The notes: generated by a model from the sequence alone, not told the origin. Shown: positions 48,780-58,180, counted from the first letter of the stretch. The stretch: 64,000 nucleotides of DNA from Mesorhizobium sp. M1C.F.Ca.ET.210.01.1.1 (GCF_004791585.1 NZ_SRUU01000001.1:62001-126000), one strand, 5' to 3'. A program made the numbers and translations.

Positions 48780-49643
48780 TCAGGCGGCCTCGGCCAGGAA
48801 TTCGGGATTCTGTTTAACCAATGCCACCTTCAGCTTTTCCATGGCGCGCGCTTCGATCTGACGGACGCGTTCCTTGGAGATGCCGAGCGCTGCGCCGAGC
48901 GATTCCAAGGTGGCGCCGTCGTCGCTCAGCCGGCGCTCCTCGATGATCCTGAGCTCGCGGGCGTTGAGCGCGCCGAGCGCGCTCCTCAGCCAGACCGCGC
49001 GGCGCTCGACGTCGATCGTCTCGCCCACCACCTCGTCGGGAAGCGGGTCCTCCGAGACCAGGAAATCCATCCGTTCGGCGGCGCCGTTCTCGTCCGCGAG
49101 CGGGGTGTTGAGCGAGCTGTCTGGAGCTGAAAGGCGCGAATCCATCATCGCCACGTCGGCTTCCGGCACGCCGAGCGCGGCCGATACCTCGCGATAGAGC
49201 GAGGCATTGGAAATCGGCTCGGCGCCGTTTGCGAGCCGCGCTCGCAACCGCCGCAGGTTGAAGAACAGCGCCTTCTGCGCCGAGCTCGTGCCGCCGCGCA
49301 CGATCGACCAGTTGCGCAGGATGTAGTCCTGCATCGAGGCGCGGATCCACCAGGTGGCATAAGTGGAAAAGCGTACTTCACGCGCGGGTTCGAAGCGGGC
49401 CGCCGCCTCCAGCAGGCCGACATGGCCTTCCTGGATAAGGTCGCCGAGCGGCAGGCCGTAGTGGCGGAATTTCGAGGCCATGGAAATCACCAGGCGCATA
49501 TGGGCGACGGTGATCAGGTGCAGCGCGTCCTGGTCGTGCTTTTCCCTCCAGCGTATGGCCAGGAGGTGCTCCTCCTCGCGCTCGAGATAGGGAGCCTTCA
49601 TTGCCGCCCGGACCAGTGTTCGTCCTGCCACATCCTCGATCAT
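48780..49643 (-). CDS. rpoH2: RNA polymerase sigma factor RpoH2
   Basis: A 287-residue sigma-32-type factor. Region 2 contains GDLIQEGHVGLLEAAARF and RFSTYATWWIRASMQDYILRN (promoter melting); the RpoH box QKALFFNLRRLR is at 123-134; region 4 HTH LESLGAALGISKERVRQIEARA is at about 249-270. Rhizobial RpoH2 responds to oxidative, osmotic and stationary-phase stress and works with RpoE2/EcfG. An EcfG-type promoter precedes it. The label rpoH2 rather than rpoH1 is inferred from the promoter and neighbourhood. Confidence 0.88.
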   Translation of the reverse strand: MIEDVAGRTLVRAAMKAPYLEREEEHLLAIRWREKHDQDALHLITVAHMRLVISMASKFRHYGLPLGDLIQEGHVGLLEAAARFEPAREVRFSTYATWWIRASMQDYILRNWSIVRGGTSSAQKALFFNLRRLRARLANGAEPISNASLYREVSAALGVPEADVAMMDSRLSAPDSSLNTPLADENGAAERMDFLVSEDPLPDEVVGETIDVERRAVWLRSALGALNARELRIIEERRLSDDGATLESLGAALGISKERVRQIEARAMEKLKVALVKQNPEFLAEAA

Positions 49644-49715
49644 GCTAGCTCCCCTGGCGATCGTTGCGCGCTGATGACGGTTGAAAAGACGCTGCCGCGC
49701 CCTACAACAGCTTGC

Positions 49716-49741
49716 AACGTGTCAGGCGCATGGATGGTTCC
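49716..49741 (-). promoter_or_regulatory. EcfG (RpoE2)-type promoter of rpoH2
   Basis: On the minus strand GGAAC (49741-49737), a 17-bp spacer and CGTT (49719-49716), matching the EcfG/RpoE2 consensus GGAAC-N16/17-CGTT. It lies about 70 bp before the rpoH2 ATG, so general-stress control of rpoH2 is expected. The remaining 49742-49950 stretch before the ABC-transporter gene contains no gene and no further clear motif. Confidence 0.75.
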
Positions 49742-49950
49742 GTAGCGGCGGTGGCGCGCATGCTGCGCGCCAGCACGGGCTTGTTATCGTTCCATACCGC
49801 TTGCCTGCCGTGATTTGCATCGACCTTGAGTACCCGATTTCTGGATGAGCCGATTTTTGAAATCTGGTTCCTTAATTCGCGGACATCTATCTGTCAGTTT
49901 CCGGCTCTCACAGCGCGCCGGGACACCGGTCAAAACGGGATCACAGAAAA

Positions 49951-50724
49951 ATGAAATGGCTCAAATCGCTCCTCGTCGCCGGGACGCTGCAGGCTCTGGC
50001 GATCACCGCCGGACATGCCGGCGCCAATCTCGACCAGATCAAGCAGGCAGGCGTCATCAAGGTCGGCACGGAGGGCACCTACGCGCCCTTCACCTATCAT
50101 GACGAATCCGGGGCGCTGGTTGGCTTCGATGTCGAGATCGCCAAGGCGATCGCCGAGAAGCTCGGCGTCAAGGCCGAGTTCCTCGAAGGCAAGTGGGACG
50201 GCCTGATCGCCGGCCTCGACGCCAACCGCTACGACGCCGTCATCAACGAGGTAGGCATCACCGATGCCCGCAAGGCCAAGTATGATTTCTCCGATCCCTA
50301 CATCGCGTCCAAGGCGGTGCTGATCGTTCGCGGCGACAACGCCGACATCAAGACCTTCGCCGACCTCAAGGGTAAGAAATCGGCGCAGTCGCTGACCTCA
50401 AACTTCGGCAAGCTCGCCGAGAAGAACGGCGCCGAACTGGTCGGCACTGACGGCTTCGACCAGTCGATCCAGCTGCTGCTGACCGGCCGCGCCGACGCCA
50501 CCATCAATGACAGCCTGTCCTTCCTCGACTTCAAGAAGCACAAGCCCGACGCCAATGTGAAGATCGCCGCGCAGGAAGAGAATGCCGACTATTCCGGCGT
50601 CATCGTGCGCAAGGGCGATCCGGAACTGGTGGCGGCGATCAACAAGGCGCTGGCCGACATAAAGGCTGACGGCACCTACAAGAAGATCGCCGACACCTAT
50701 TTCGGCCAGGACGTTTCGCAGTAA
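49951..50724 (+). CDS. Polar amino-acid ABC transporter substrate-binding protein
   Basis: A 257-residue SBP family 3 protein. Signal peptide about 1-24 (cleaved near GHA/GA); ligand-fold features VIKVGTEGTYAPFTYHDESG, FDVEIAKAIAEKLGV and INEVGITDARKAKYDFSDPY. Family members bind cystine, glutamine, arginine or similar polar amino acids; the specificity is not predictable here. It leads a three-gene importer. Confidence 0.9.
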   Translation: MKWLKSLLVAGTLQALAITAGHAGANLDQIKQAGVIKVGTEGTYAPFTYHDESGALVGFDVEIAKAIAEKLGVKAEFLEGKWDGLIAGLDANRYDAVINEVGITDARKAKYDFSDPYIASKAVLIVRGDNADIKTFADLKGKKSAQSLTSNFGKLAEKNGAELVGTDGFDQSIQLLLTGRADATINDSLSFLDFKKHKPDANVKIAAQEENADYSGVIVRKGDPELVAAINKALADIKADGTYKKIADTYFGQDVSQ

Positions 50725-50749
50725 GTCCTACCGTCGGTCCGTTTGAAGC

Positions 50750-50779
50750 CCGGCGGGTCGTCTTTTGACGGCCCGCCGG
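50750..50779 (+). other. Intercistronic hairpin between SBP and permease genes
   Basis: Thirteen-base stem CCGGCGGGTCGTC (50750-50762) with GACGGCCCGCCGG (50767-50779), one G-T pair, TTTT loop, no following T-run. Likely stabilises the upstream SBP mRNA and makes its expression exceed that of the permease, as in other SBP operons. Confidence 0.65.
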
Positions 50780-50847
50780 TCTTTGCATGATAGTCGTTGC
50801 CAAGGCCGGCCAGAGGCGGTCGCAGCATCCGCAAAGGAGAAGGCTCC

Positions 50848-51528
50848 GTGCCGCACTGGTTGCAACTGATGCTGGAGTCACTGCCGACGCTGCTGTGGGC
50901 GGCGCTGATCTTCACCGTGCCGCTGACGCTGCTGTCCTTCGCGCTTGGGCTCATCGCCGGGCTGGTCACGGCGCTGATCCGGCTGTTCGGCCCCAAGCCG
51001 CTGGTCGCGCTGGTGCGCTTCTACGTCTGGATCTTTCGCGGCACGCCGCTCCTGGTGCAGCTCTTCCTGATCTTCTACGGCCTGCCGTCGGTCGGCATCC
51101 TGCTTGATGCCTTTCCCGCCGCGTTGATCGGCTTCACGCTCAACATCGGCGCCTATACCTCGGAGATCATCCGCGCCGTCATCGGCTCGGTGCCGAAGGG
51201 GCAGTGGGAAGCCTCCTATTCGATCGGCATGACCTGGAGCCAGGCGATGCGGCGCACCGTCCTGCCGCAAGCCGGCCGCGTCGCGGTGCCGCCGCTCTCC
51301 AACACCTTCATCTCGCTGGTCAAGGACACCTCGCTCGCCGCGGCCATCACCGTGCCGGAAATGTTCCAGGCCGCGCAGCGTATTGTCGCCACCACCTATG
51401 AGCCGCTGATCCTCTATGTCGAGGCGGCCGCGCTCTACCTGGCGATGAGCTCGGTGCTGTCGGCGCTGCAGGCGCGGCTGGAGGTGCGGCTCAACCGCTA
51501 TGGCGGCTTCCTGGAGGCCAACGCATGA
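50848..51528 (+). CDS. Amino-acid ABC transporter permease (HisM/TcyB family)
   Basis: A 226-residue inner-membrane permease with about five helices; conserved GAYTSEIIRAVIGSVPKGQWEAS loop contacts the ATPase. GTG start at 50848 after AAAGGAGAAGG. It overlaps the ATPase start (ATGA). Confidence 0.9.
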   Translation: MPHWLQLMLESLPTLLWAALIFTVPLTLLSFALGLIAGLVTALIRLFGPKPLVALVRFYVWIFRGTPLLVQLFLIFYGLPSVGILLDAFPAALIGFTLNIGAYTSEIIRAVIGSVPKGQWEASYSIGMTWSQAMRRTVLPQAGRVAVPPLSNTFISLVKDTSLAAAITVPEMFQAAQRIVATTYEPLILYVEAAALYLAMSSVLSALQARLEVRLNRYGGFLEANA

Positions 51529-52301
51529 TCGGCCTCACCGACATCGAGAAGCGCTTCGGCGACAACCTTGTCCTGAAGGGTGTCACCGTCAGCATCGACG
51601 AAGGCAGCGTCACGGCGCTGGTCGGCCCTTCGGGCGGGGGAAAAAGCACGCTTCTGCGCTGCATCAACCTCCTCGAGATACCGACCTCCGGCACGTTGCG
51701 CATCGGCGATGAGACGCTTGCGTTCCGGCCAGGCGGCAGGGTGCCGGCGGCGGATGTCCAACGCGTGCGCCTGCAGACCGGCATGGTGTTCCAGAACTTC
51801 CAGCTCTTTCCGCACCGCACCGCGATCGAGAACGTCATGGAAGGGCTGGTGACGGTGCTGAAATGGCCGCGGCCGAGAGCGCGGGAACGTGCGCTTGCCC
51901 TGCTCGAAAAGGTCGGCATGGCGCACAAGGCCGATGCCTGGCCGGCGACGCTGTCCGGCGGCCAGCAGCAGCGCGTGGCGATCGCCAGGGCGCTGGCGCC
52001 GTCGCCGCGTGTGCTGCTTTGCGACGAGCCGACCTCGGCGCTCGATCCGGAACTGGCGCAGGAGGTGGTCGATGTGCTGGGGCAGCTGGCCCGCGAAGGC
52101 ACCACCATGGTGATGGCCACGCATGACCTGCGGCTCGCTTCGAAGATCGCGCAGGAGGTGGTGTTCCTCGATGCCGGTGCCATCGTCGAAGAGGGACCGG
52201 CCTCGGTCGTGTTCGACAATCCGCAGCGCGAGCGGACCAAGCGGTTCATTGCCTCGTTACGGCAGGAAGAGGCGCAGAAGGAGGCCGGCGGCGGGACGTA
52301 A
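51525..52301 (+). CDS. Amino-acid ABC transporter ATPase
   Basis: A 258-residue ATPase. Walker A VGPSGGGKSTLLR, Q-loop MVFQNFQLFPHRT, signature LSGGQQQRVAIARAL, Walker B LLCDEPTSALDPEL. Last gene of the importer, before a strong terminator. Confidence 0.92.
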   Translation: MIGLTDIEKRFGDNLVLKGVTVSIDEGSVTALVGPSGGGKSTLLRCINLLEIPTSGTLRIGDETLAFRPGGRVPAADVQRVRLQTGMVFQNFQLFPHRTAIENVMEGLVTVLKWPRPRARERALALLEKVGMAHKADAWPATLSGGQQQRVAIARALAPSPRVLLCDEPTSALDPELAQEVVDVLGQLAREGTTMVMATHDLRLASKIAQEVVFLDAGAIVEEGPASVVFDNPQRERTKRFIASLRQEEAQKEAGGGT

Positions 52302-52326
52302 TCCCGTCAGATTGCCGGAAACAAAA

Positions 52327-52350
52327 AACCCGGCGCGAGGCCGGGTTTTT
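52327..52350. terminator. Terminator between importer and carD
   Basis: Stem AACCCGGC (52327-52334) with GCCGGGTT (52340-52347), flanked by A7 and T5, so it can terminate either strand. Serves both the importer and carD (ending at 52371). Confidence 0.9.
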
Positions 52351-52370
52351 CGTATTCGGTAAGCGAAAGC

Positions 52371-52952
52371 TCAGGCAGCTTCTTCCTGCTCGGCTTCCTC
52401 GTTGTCGGCTTTGGCGCCGCGCTTCGGGCCCTTGTTGAGGTTGACCTCGATGAGGCGCACGGCTTCCGTCTCCGACATGCGGTTGACGGCGGCGATCTCG
52501 CGGGCCATGCGGTCGAGGGCGGCCTCGTAGAGCTGGCGCTCGGAATAGGACTGCTCCGGCTGGTTGTCGGCGCGGTAGAGGTCGCGCACCACTTCCGAGA
52601 TCGAGATCAGGTCGCCGGAATTGATCTTGGCGTCATATTCCTGCGCGCGACGCGACCACATGGTGCGCTTGATGCGGGCGCGGCCCTGCACGACCTTCAG
52701 CGCGCGATCGACATAGTCCTCTTCCGACAGCTTGCGCATGCCGATCGAGGTCGCCTTGGCGACCGGCACCTTCAGCCGCATCTTGTCCTTCTGGAAATCG
52801 ATGACGAACAGCTCCAGCTTGTGACCCGCGACTTCCTGCTCGTCGATCGCCACGATCTGGCCGACGCCGTGCGCCGGGTAGACGATGAACTCGCCGGTCT
52901 TGAACCCGTGACGGGCCGCGTTGGACTTCTTCTGCGGGGTGATCGTTGCCAT
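52371..52952 (-). CDS. carD: CarD-family transcriptional regulator
   Basis: A 193-residue protein; N-terminal RNA-polymerase-interacting domain (about 15-75, GEFIVYPAHGVGQIVAID, a CarD/TRCF Tudor-like start) and a helical DNA-binding domain with KLSEEDYVDRALKVVQGRARIKR. The tail (about 165-193) is acidic (EEAEQEEAA). In alphaproteobacteria CarD supports rRNA and stress-related transcription. It is last of the mgpS-S4-fdxA-carD string. Confidence 0.9.
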   Translation of the reverse strand: MATITPQKKSNAARHGFKTGEFIVYPAHGVGQIVAIDEQEVAGHKLELFVIDFQKDKMRLKVPVAKATSIGMRKLSEEDYVDRALKVVQGRARIKRTMWSRRAQEYDAKINSGDLISISEVVRDLYRADNQPEQSYSERQLYEAALDRMAREIAAVNRMSETEAVRLIEVNLNKGPKRGAKADNEEAEQEEAA

Positions 52953-53326
52953 TACGCCCTGAACTCCTTAGTTGTAGCGCCGGCATGGCGGCGCCGGCTG
53001 AACCCACGTGATCGGCGTTGGCCGACCGTTAGCCGCACAACAGGTGAACCCGCCGGAAAAACCGAGACCGACAACCCGCACGAATGCGAACGCCTGCCCC
53101 AGATCGCTCTGGTTGGGGTTTGAGAAGCTCACCTTTCAGTGATTTGGGGCGTTAGCGCCATAAATCGACGTTGTGTCACCGGCATGTTTGGTTGATGTAA
53201 CACAAAAAGTCGGAAGAATCAAGGTTTTGCTGCGTTCGCTAACGCCAAGCGCCCTCGCTGGCTGTCAAGACAGCAATTGTTTCGGCTGTGTTACGCAGCG
53301 TCATGCCGACCTGGCCGGCTCAGCTG
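52953..53326. other. 374-bp region between fdxA and carD
   Basis: No gene is supported. It carries an imperfect inverted repeat with arms TTGTGTCAC (53171-53179) and GTAACACAA (53207-53215), a possible operator or RNA hairpin in the carD leader. Confidence 0.4.
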
Positions 53327-53665
53327 TCAGTCGCCTTCGCCAGGCTCGGCCGAGAAATATTTCTCGAACTTTCCGGTCTCGCCGTCGAAGGTCTTGGCGT
53401 CGGCCGGCGGCTCCTTCTTGGCAGTGATATTGGGCCATTTCTCGGCGTATTCAGAGTTGACCTGCAACCACTTGTCGAGCCCGGGCTCGGTATCCGGCTT
53501 GATCGCGTCGGCCGGGCATTCGGGCTCGCAGACGCCGCAGTCGATGCACTCATCCGGGTGGATGACGAGCATGTTCTCGCCTTCGTAGAAACAGTCGACC
53601 GGACAGACCTCGATGCAGTCCATGTATTTGCATTTTATGCAATTGTCGGTCACGACATAGGTCAT
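53327..53665 (-). CDS. fdxA: 7Fe ferredoxin FdxA
   Basis: A 112-residue ferredoxin; start MTYVVTDN at 53665. Cluster cysteines C9, C17, C21 and C40, C43, C46, C50 in [20 protein letters not shown] and [13 protein letters not shown] arrangements, matching one [3Fe-4S] and one [4Fe-4S] site. Electron carrier in the cytosol. Confidence 0.95.
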   Translation of the reverse strand: MTYVVTDNCIKCKYMDCIEVCPVDCFYEGENMLVIHPDECIDCGVCEPECPADAIKPDTEPGLDKWLQVNSEYAEKWPNITAKKEPPADAKTFDGETGKFEKYFSAEPGEGD

Positions 53666-53814
53666 TGCGGGCTCCGGGACATCCCGATTTTGCTGTGCTT
53701 TCAAGGTGAGGTAACGCCTTTGTCCGTCGCTTGCAAGGGCAGGGATTGCTGCCTGTGCCGGCGTCGCCGAATGGAATTCCAGCCGGCTGCCGCGACGGGG
53801 TTCAGTCGTGTCTT

Positions 53815-54201
53815 TTAGTCTTCGCCGAGCAGCCGGTCAGTTTGCCGGCGCTCCCGCTTGGTCGGGCGTCCGCTGCCGGCATCACGCAGCGCCGGAATGG
53901 CGTCCGGAACGGCCTCGCCCTTCGCTGCCGGCGGCGGCGACATGTCCTCATAGAGCAGGCGCGCCTCCTCGGCCGGGCCGCGCCGGGTTCCCGGTCCAAG
54001 CACCTTCCAGACCAGGATGCGCCCTTCAAGCGTGATGGTCAGCACGTCGCCGGCCTTGACCAGATCGGAGGCCTGCGCTGCTTTGTCGCGATTGATGCGG
54101 ACGCGCCCGGCGACGACGACCCTCGCCGCCAGCGACCGCGATTTCACCGCGCGCGAGAAGAACAGCCATTTGTCGATGCGCTGGCGGCCTTCTCCAACCA
54201 T
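53815..54201 (-). CDS. S4-domain RNA-binding protein (Hsp15-like)
   Basis: A 128-residue protein with an N-terminal S4 domain ([51 protein letters not shown]) and a basic C-terminal tail. Hsp15 recycles stalled 50S subunits carrying nascent chains. It starts 15 bp after the helicase stop. Confidence 0.87.
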   Translation of the reverse strand: MVGEGRQRIDKWLFFSRAVKSRSLAARVVVAGRVRINRDKAAQASDLVKAGDVLTITLEGRILVWKVLGPGTRRGPAEEARLLYEDMSPPPAAKGEAVPDAIPALRDAGSGRPTKRERRQTDRLLGED

Positions 54202-54216
54202 CGCAACCGGCCGAGG

Positions 54217-57200
54217 CTATTTCTTCAGCTGGTCGCGCAAGGCGGCAAGCTTGGCGAAGGGCGAATCCGGGTCGAAGCGCTGCGGGCGCTCCTCGCGCGG
54301 CTTGCCCTGGAAGGCCGGCTTGCCGGCGGAGGCATTGCCCTTGCCGTCCTGCCTGCCGCCTTTCCAGTCCGGCCGGCCCTCGCGGCGGTCGGGACGCTCG
54401 CCCTGCGGGCGGCCTTCGCGCCGCTCGCCGCCTTCGCGTTCCGGTCTCGGCTTGAACTTCGAGCGATCGAAGCGCGGCTTGCCGGCGCCGTCGCGCTGGT
54501 CGCGGCGGCCCTCTTGGGCGGGCCGATCGCCGGCCTGGCCGGCCGTGACGCCTGCCTGGCCATCGCGCGCCGCCTGGCCGTTGCGCGAACGATTGTCGCG
54601 GCGGTTGTCATGACGATGGCGCGGCCGCTGATGATCGAAACGGGCCTGCCGCCACAAAAGGATCGGCTTCGGCTCTTCAGCCTCCGCGGGGACCTCGGCG
54701 GCGGTAGCGTTACCCTCTCCCTCGTGGGGAGGGTCGGCGCGCAGCGCCGGGGCGGGGGGAGCGCCGGCGTTATCAGTACCATCCGCATCGTTGGCGCTTT
54801 CACCCCCACCCGCGTCGCTTCGCATCGCGACCTTCCCCATCGAGGGGGAGGTGGGAGCTTCGGCCGCCACCGGCTCTGACGCGACAGTCCCGGTTTGGGG
54901 CTGCTCATCCGACATCGGCTCTACGCCAATCTCTGCAGCGGACTCTGTCCCGGCGTCTACCGCCGCTTCCGTGGTTTGCGCTTCGTCTGCCGTTTCCGAA
55001 ACCTCGGCAGTCGCGGCTGTTGCCTCGGCCGCTTCCGCGGCGAGCTTCGCGGCCGCGGCTTCGCGCGCGGCGTTGTCCAGTGCGTCGAGCTTGGCCTTCA
55101 CCTCGGCGGCCGGCTTCGGTTCGGCGCGATAGCCGAGACCTTTGAGGATCTCTTCCATGTCGTCGGCTGTGGCGCCGAGGATCGACATCATCGGCGGCGT
55201 CACCATGAAGGCGTGGCCGTCATAGGCGCCGTCCGGCCGCTGGCCGAGGCCGGGCTTCCAGTTGGTTGCCGGGCGGATGAGGTCGGCCAGCCGCTCGAGG
55301 ATGTCGACGCGCACAGCGCGGCGACCGAGATTGCGATAGCCGGCGAGCTTGTAGAAGGTCTTGTCGAAGGCCGGATCGATGACCACGGACGTGCGGCCAG
55401 AGGCGAGCGCATGCACCACGTCGCCGAAGCCCGGCTTGTCCTTGCCGTCGGTCGTCAGCGCCCAGAGCAGCGTCACCAGCCCGGCGGGCGCCGGCTTGAT
55501 CAGCGCCGGCACGAAGACGTGGTAGGCGCCGAAACGCACGCCGAGGCGACGCAGCGCCGCGCGGCCTTCCTGGTCGAGCGACTTCATTTCTTCCGCGATA
55601 TCGCGGCGGTTGATGAGGCCGAAATGCTCGACGAGCTGGAAGGCGATGCCGCGCGCGATGCCGGCAAGCTGCTCGGCGTTCTTCAGATCGACCAGCGGCT
55701 TCAGCAGCGACTCGATCTGGAAATTGACGAAACGCTCGGCGCGCGCCGCGACCTTGTCGCGGGCCGGCCCGGTGAGCTGCTCGTCGGCAAGCAGAACAAG
55801 GCGCGGCTTCAGCGCTTCGTCGCCGGCCACCAGCGTGCCGATCGGGGCGCCGATCCAGCGCAGGATGCCGTCCGAGCCCAAAGCCAGATCGCCGTTGGCG
55901 CAGGCGGCGAAGCGCTCGGCCCGCGCCTCGAACTCCGTGCTCAGCGCCTTCTGGGCGGCGGTGCGCACCGCCTTGGCGTCCTCGCCGCCGGCGCTCTGGT
56001 CGGCGGTGAAGCGGAATCCCTGCAACTCGCCGACATGATGGCCTTCGACGAGGACGGTTCCGGTTGGGCTGATTTCAGCTTCAGGCATGGTATTTTCTCT
56101 AAGGCGCCGCATGAGGACGGAAGTCCTGCGGTCTACGAAGCGTTTCGTCAACCGCTCATGCAGCGCATCCGACAATCTGTCTTCGATTTCGCGCGTCTTT
56201 TCCTGCCAGTGTAGCTGATCGGCCAGCCAGCCCGGCCGGTTGGAGACGAAAGTCCAGGTGCGTATCTGGGCGATCCGGTGCGACAGCGTATCGATATCGC
56301 CGTCCGTCGTGTCGGCCCGCCGCACCTGCTCGGCCATGTAATTCTCATCGACATGACCATGGCGTACAAGGTCCATGTAGATCGAGGCGATGAGGTCGGC
56401 ATGCTGGGCGGGCGCGATCTTGCGGTAGTCGGGCAGCGCGCAGGCTTCCCAAAGCAGCGCCACGCGCTCCCTGCCGGTGGCGAGCGTCCTGATGTCCGCG
56501 TCGCGCGACAGATGTTCAAGCGCCTGGGCGTCGACTGCCGGCAATGCCCGGGTCAGCCCTTCGACCGGAGCATTGGTCTCGATGGAGCGCTTCAGCGCGT
56601 CGAGGCTCGCGAAATCGAAATCGGCGGTGCGCCACTGCAGCACCTTCACCGGATCGAAATCGTGTCCCTCGATCTTCTTGACCAGGTCCTCGTCGAACGG
56701 ATCGACCTGGCCGGTGACGCCAAAGGTGCCATCGCGCAGGTGCCGGCCGGCGCGGCCGGCGATCTGGCCGAGCTCGGCCGCGGCCAGGTTGCGGTACTGG
56801 TAGCCGTCAAACTTGCGGTTCTGGGCGAACGCGACATGCTCGAGGTCCAGGTTCAGCCCCATGCCGATGGCGTCGGTGGCGACGAGATAGTCGACATCGC
56901 CCGACTGGAAGATCTCCACCTGGGCATTGCGGGTGCGGGGCGAGAGCGCGCCGAGCACGACTGCCGCGCCACCCTGCTGGCGGCGGATCAGCTCGGCGAT
57001 GGCGTAGACCTCGTCGGCGGAGAAGGCGACGATCGCCGTGCGCCGCGGCAGGCGGGTGAGCTTCTTCGAGCCGGCATAGGCAAGGTGCGACAGCCGCGGC
57101 CGCGTCACCACCGATACGCCCTTCAGCAGTTTCTGCAGGATGCCGTGCATGGTGGCGGCGCCGAGCAGCAGCGTCTCCTGGCGGCCGCGCAGATGCAGGA

Positions 57201-57567
57201 TGCGGTCGGTGAAGATGTGGCCGCGTTCCAGGTCGCCGGCCAGTTGCACCTCGTCGATGGCGACGAAGGCCGCATCGGTTTCGCGCGGCATCGCCTCGAC
57301 GGTGCAGACCGAATATCTTGCGCCCGCCGGCTGGATCTTCTCCTCGCCGGTGATTAGCGCCACCTTGTGCGCGCCGACCTTCTCGCAGACTCGGGTGTAG
57401 ACCTCGCGCGCCAGTAGCCTGAGCGGCAGGCCGATGATGCCGGTCTCGTGCGCCACCATGCGCTCGATGGCGAGATGGGTCTTGCCGGTGTTGGTGGGGC
57501 CGAGCACGGCCGTCACGTCGCGGCCCGAGAGGATCAGCGGCTGGGAATGTTTCGGCTGGATATTCAT
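54217..57567 (-). CDS. SUV3/MgpS-like DExH-box RNA helicase
   Basis: A long 1116-residue helicase. Walker A TAVLGPTNTGKTHLAIERM, motif II VAIDEVQLAGD, motif III/IV-type region VVVLGALSPRTRNAQVEIF and motif VI GQIAGRAGRHLRDGTFG. It then has a C-terminal helical part and a long unusual tail (about residues 860-1116): Ala-rich stretch, a Gly/Pro-rich segment translated from intergenic-repeat-like DNA (about 903-954), and a basic RG/RER-rich end. Suv3-type helicases act with RNA degradation; rhizobial MgpS is implicated in stress and glutathione-linked phenotypes. ATG at 57567 chosen; ATG 57609 or GTG 57639 are alternatives. Confidence 0.85.
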   Translation of the reverse strand: MNIQPKHSQPLILSGRDVTAVLGPTNTGKTHLAIERMVAHETGIIGLPLRLLAREVYTRVCEKVGAHKVALITGEEKIQPAGARYSVCTVEAMPRETDAAFVAIDEVQLAGDLERGHIFTDRILHLRGRQETLLLGAATMHGILQKLLKGVSVVTRPRLSHLAYAGSKKLTRLPRRTAIVAFSADEVYAIAELIRRQQGGAAVVLGALSPRTRNAQVEIFQSGDVDYLVATDAIGMGLNLDLEHVAFAQNRKFDGYQYRNLAAAELGQIAGRAGRHLRDGTFGVTGQVDPFDEDLVKKIEGHDFDPVKVLQWRTADFDFASLDALKRSIETNAPVEGLTRALPAVDAQALEHLSRDADIRTLATGRERVALLWEACALPDYRKIAPAQHADLIASIYMDLVRHGHVDENYMAEQVRRADTTDGDIDTLSHRIAQIRTWTFVSNRPGWLADQLHWQEKTREIEDRLSDALHERLTKRFVDRRTSVLMRRLRENTMPEAEISPTGTVLVEGHHVGELQGFRFTADQSAGGEDAKAVRTAAQKALSTEFEARAERFAACANGDLALGSDGILRWIGAPIGTLVAGDEALKPRLVLLADEQLTGPARDKVAARAERFVNFQIESLLKPLVDLKNAEQLAGIARGIAFQLVEHFGLINRRDIAEEMKSLDQEGRAALRRLGVRFGAYHVFVPALIKPAPAGLVTLLWALTTDGKDKPGFGDVVHALASGRTSVVIDPAFDKTFYKLAGYRNLGRRAVRVDILERLADLIRPATNWKPGLGQRPDGAYDGHAFMVTPPMMSILGATADDMEEILKGLGYRAEPKPAAEVKAKLDALDNAAREAAAAKLAAEAAEATAATAEVSETADEAQTTEAAVDAGTESAAEIGVEPMSDEQPQTGTVASEPVAAEAPTSPSMGKVAMRSDAGGGESANDADGTDNAGAPPAPALRADPPHEGEGNATAAEVPAEAEEPKPILLWRQARFDHQRPRHRHDNRRDNRSRNGQAARDGQAGVTAGQAGDRPAQEGRRDQRDGAGKPRFDRSKFKPRPEREGGERREGRPQGERPDRREGRPDWKGGRQDGKGNASAGKPAFQGKPREERPQRFDPDSPFAKLAALRDQLKK
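54710..54865 (-). repeat. Intergenic-repeat-like DNA translated inside the helicase gene
   Basis: About 156 bp with CCCTCTCCCTCGTGGGGAGGG-type palindromes near 54714-54733 and CCTTCCCCATCGAGGGGGAGG-type ones near 54831-54851, the composition of rhizobial intergenic mosaic repeats. It is in frame and encodes a Gly/Ala/Asp/Pro-rich disordered insert (about residues 903-954) in the C-terminal tail of the helicase. Confidence 0.65.
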
Positions 57568-57739
57568 CGGCTCGGAAATAAGGTTTCTGCCGCTTTTAGT
57601 CTGAAGCATGGCGGCGCCGCCGCATGTGACAGGCGACACATAGGGATTTCAGACGCGAAGCGAAAGCGGAATGTTCCAATCGAGAGGTGGTGCGCCAACA
57701 AGCATGGTCAAAATCCCACTGCTGATTAACCGTTGGAAC

Positions 57740-58180
57740 GAGTCTGGAACGAATCGGCGACGAATCGCTGACTCGGCCTGATTCAGGTTTTGTTCACGGC
57801 TATATGTGGATTTTTTGACAACGAGTCTCACCACATGCTGAATCCAGGCGCTGGCCGTTTCATGCTTTGCCCGGCCAAGTTCCGAAGGGTCATTAACCTT
57901 TGCCGGTGAACGATCGTGACAGGCTTGGGCTTGGTCGCCAACGTTATGAAATGGTTGATCTTTCCTAACTGCGGTTAACCTTTTCGGCGCCATTTCCGGC
58001 GCCGCGCGTTAACTTTTCGGCCAAAGCCGGAACGAATCGGCGACGAATCAGCGATCTACAAATTTTCCTGTTTTGTTCACCCCTAGATATGGTGTTATCC
58101 ACAGCTTGCGCACCGAAAATTCACAGCCTGTAAACGAGGTTTCACACAGGGTGCGCGGAGGCCGTTAACTTTTGCGTGCC
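57740..58180. other. Duplicated DnaA-box region between phaB and mgpS (origin-like)
   Basis: The 723-bp gap between helicase start and phaB stop holds two related units offset by exactly 283 bp: an identical 21-bp sequence at 57746-57766 and 58029-58049, then GTTTTGTTCAC at 57787-57797 and 58070-58080, then CTA-type AT-rich stretches. Unit 2 contains a perfect DnaA box TTATCCACA (58095-58103); unit 1 has a 7/9 match on the other strand (57805-57813). Four GTTAAC(C)TTTTCGG-like motifs (57893, 57974, 58008, 58164) are interspersed. No gene seen. Resembles a replication-origin or DnaA-regulated module; the usual alphaproteobacterial hemE context is absent. Confidence 0.5.

Noticed and set aside
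48761..48780. Terminator of rpoH2 at AGCAACTT/AGTTGTTGCT
   Set aside because: The stem is imperfect and the following tract on the minus strand lacks a clear T-run, so I did not list it as a terminator.
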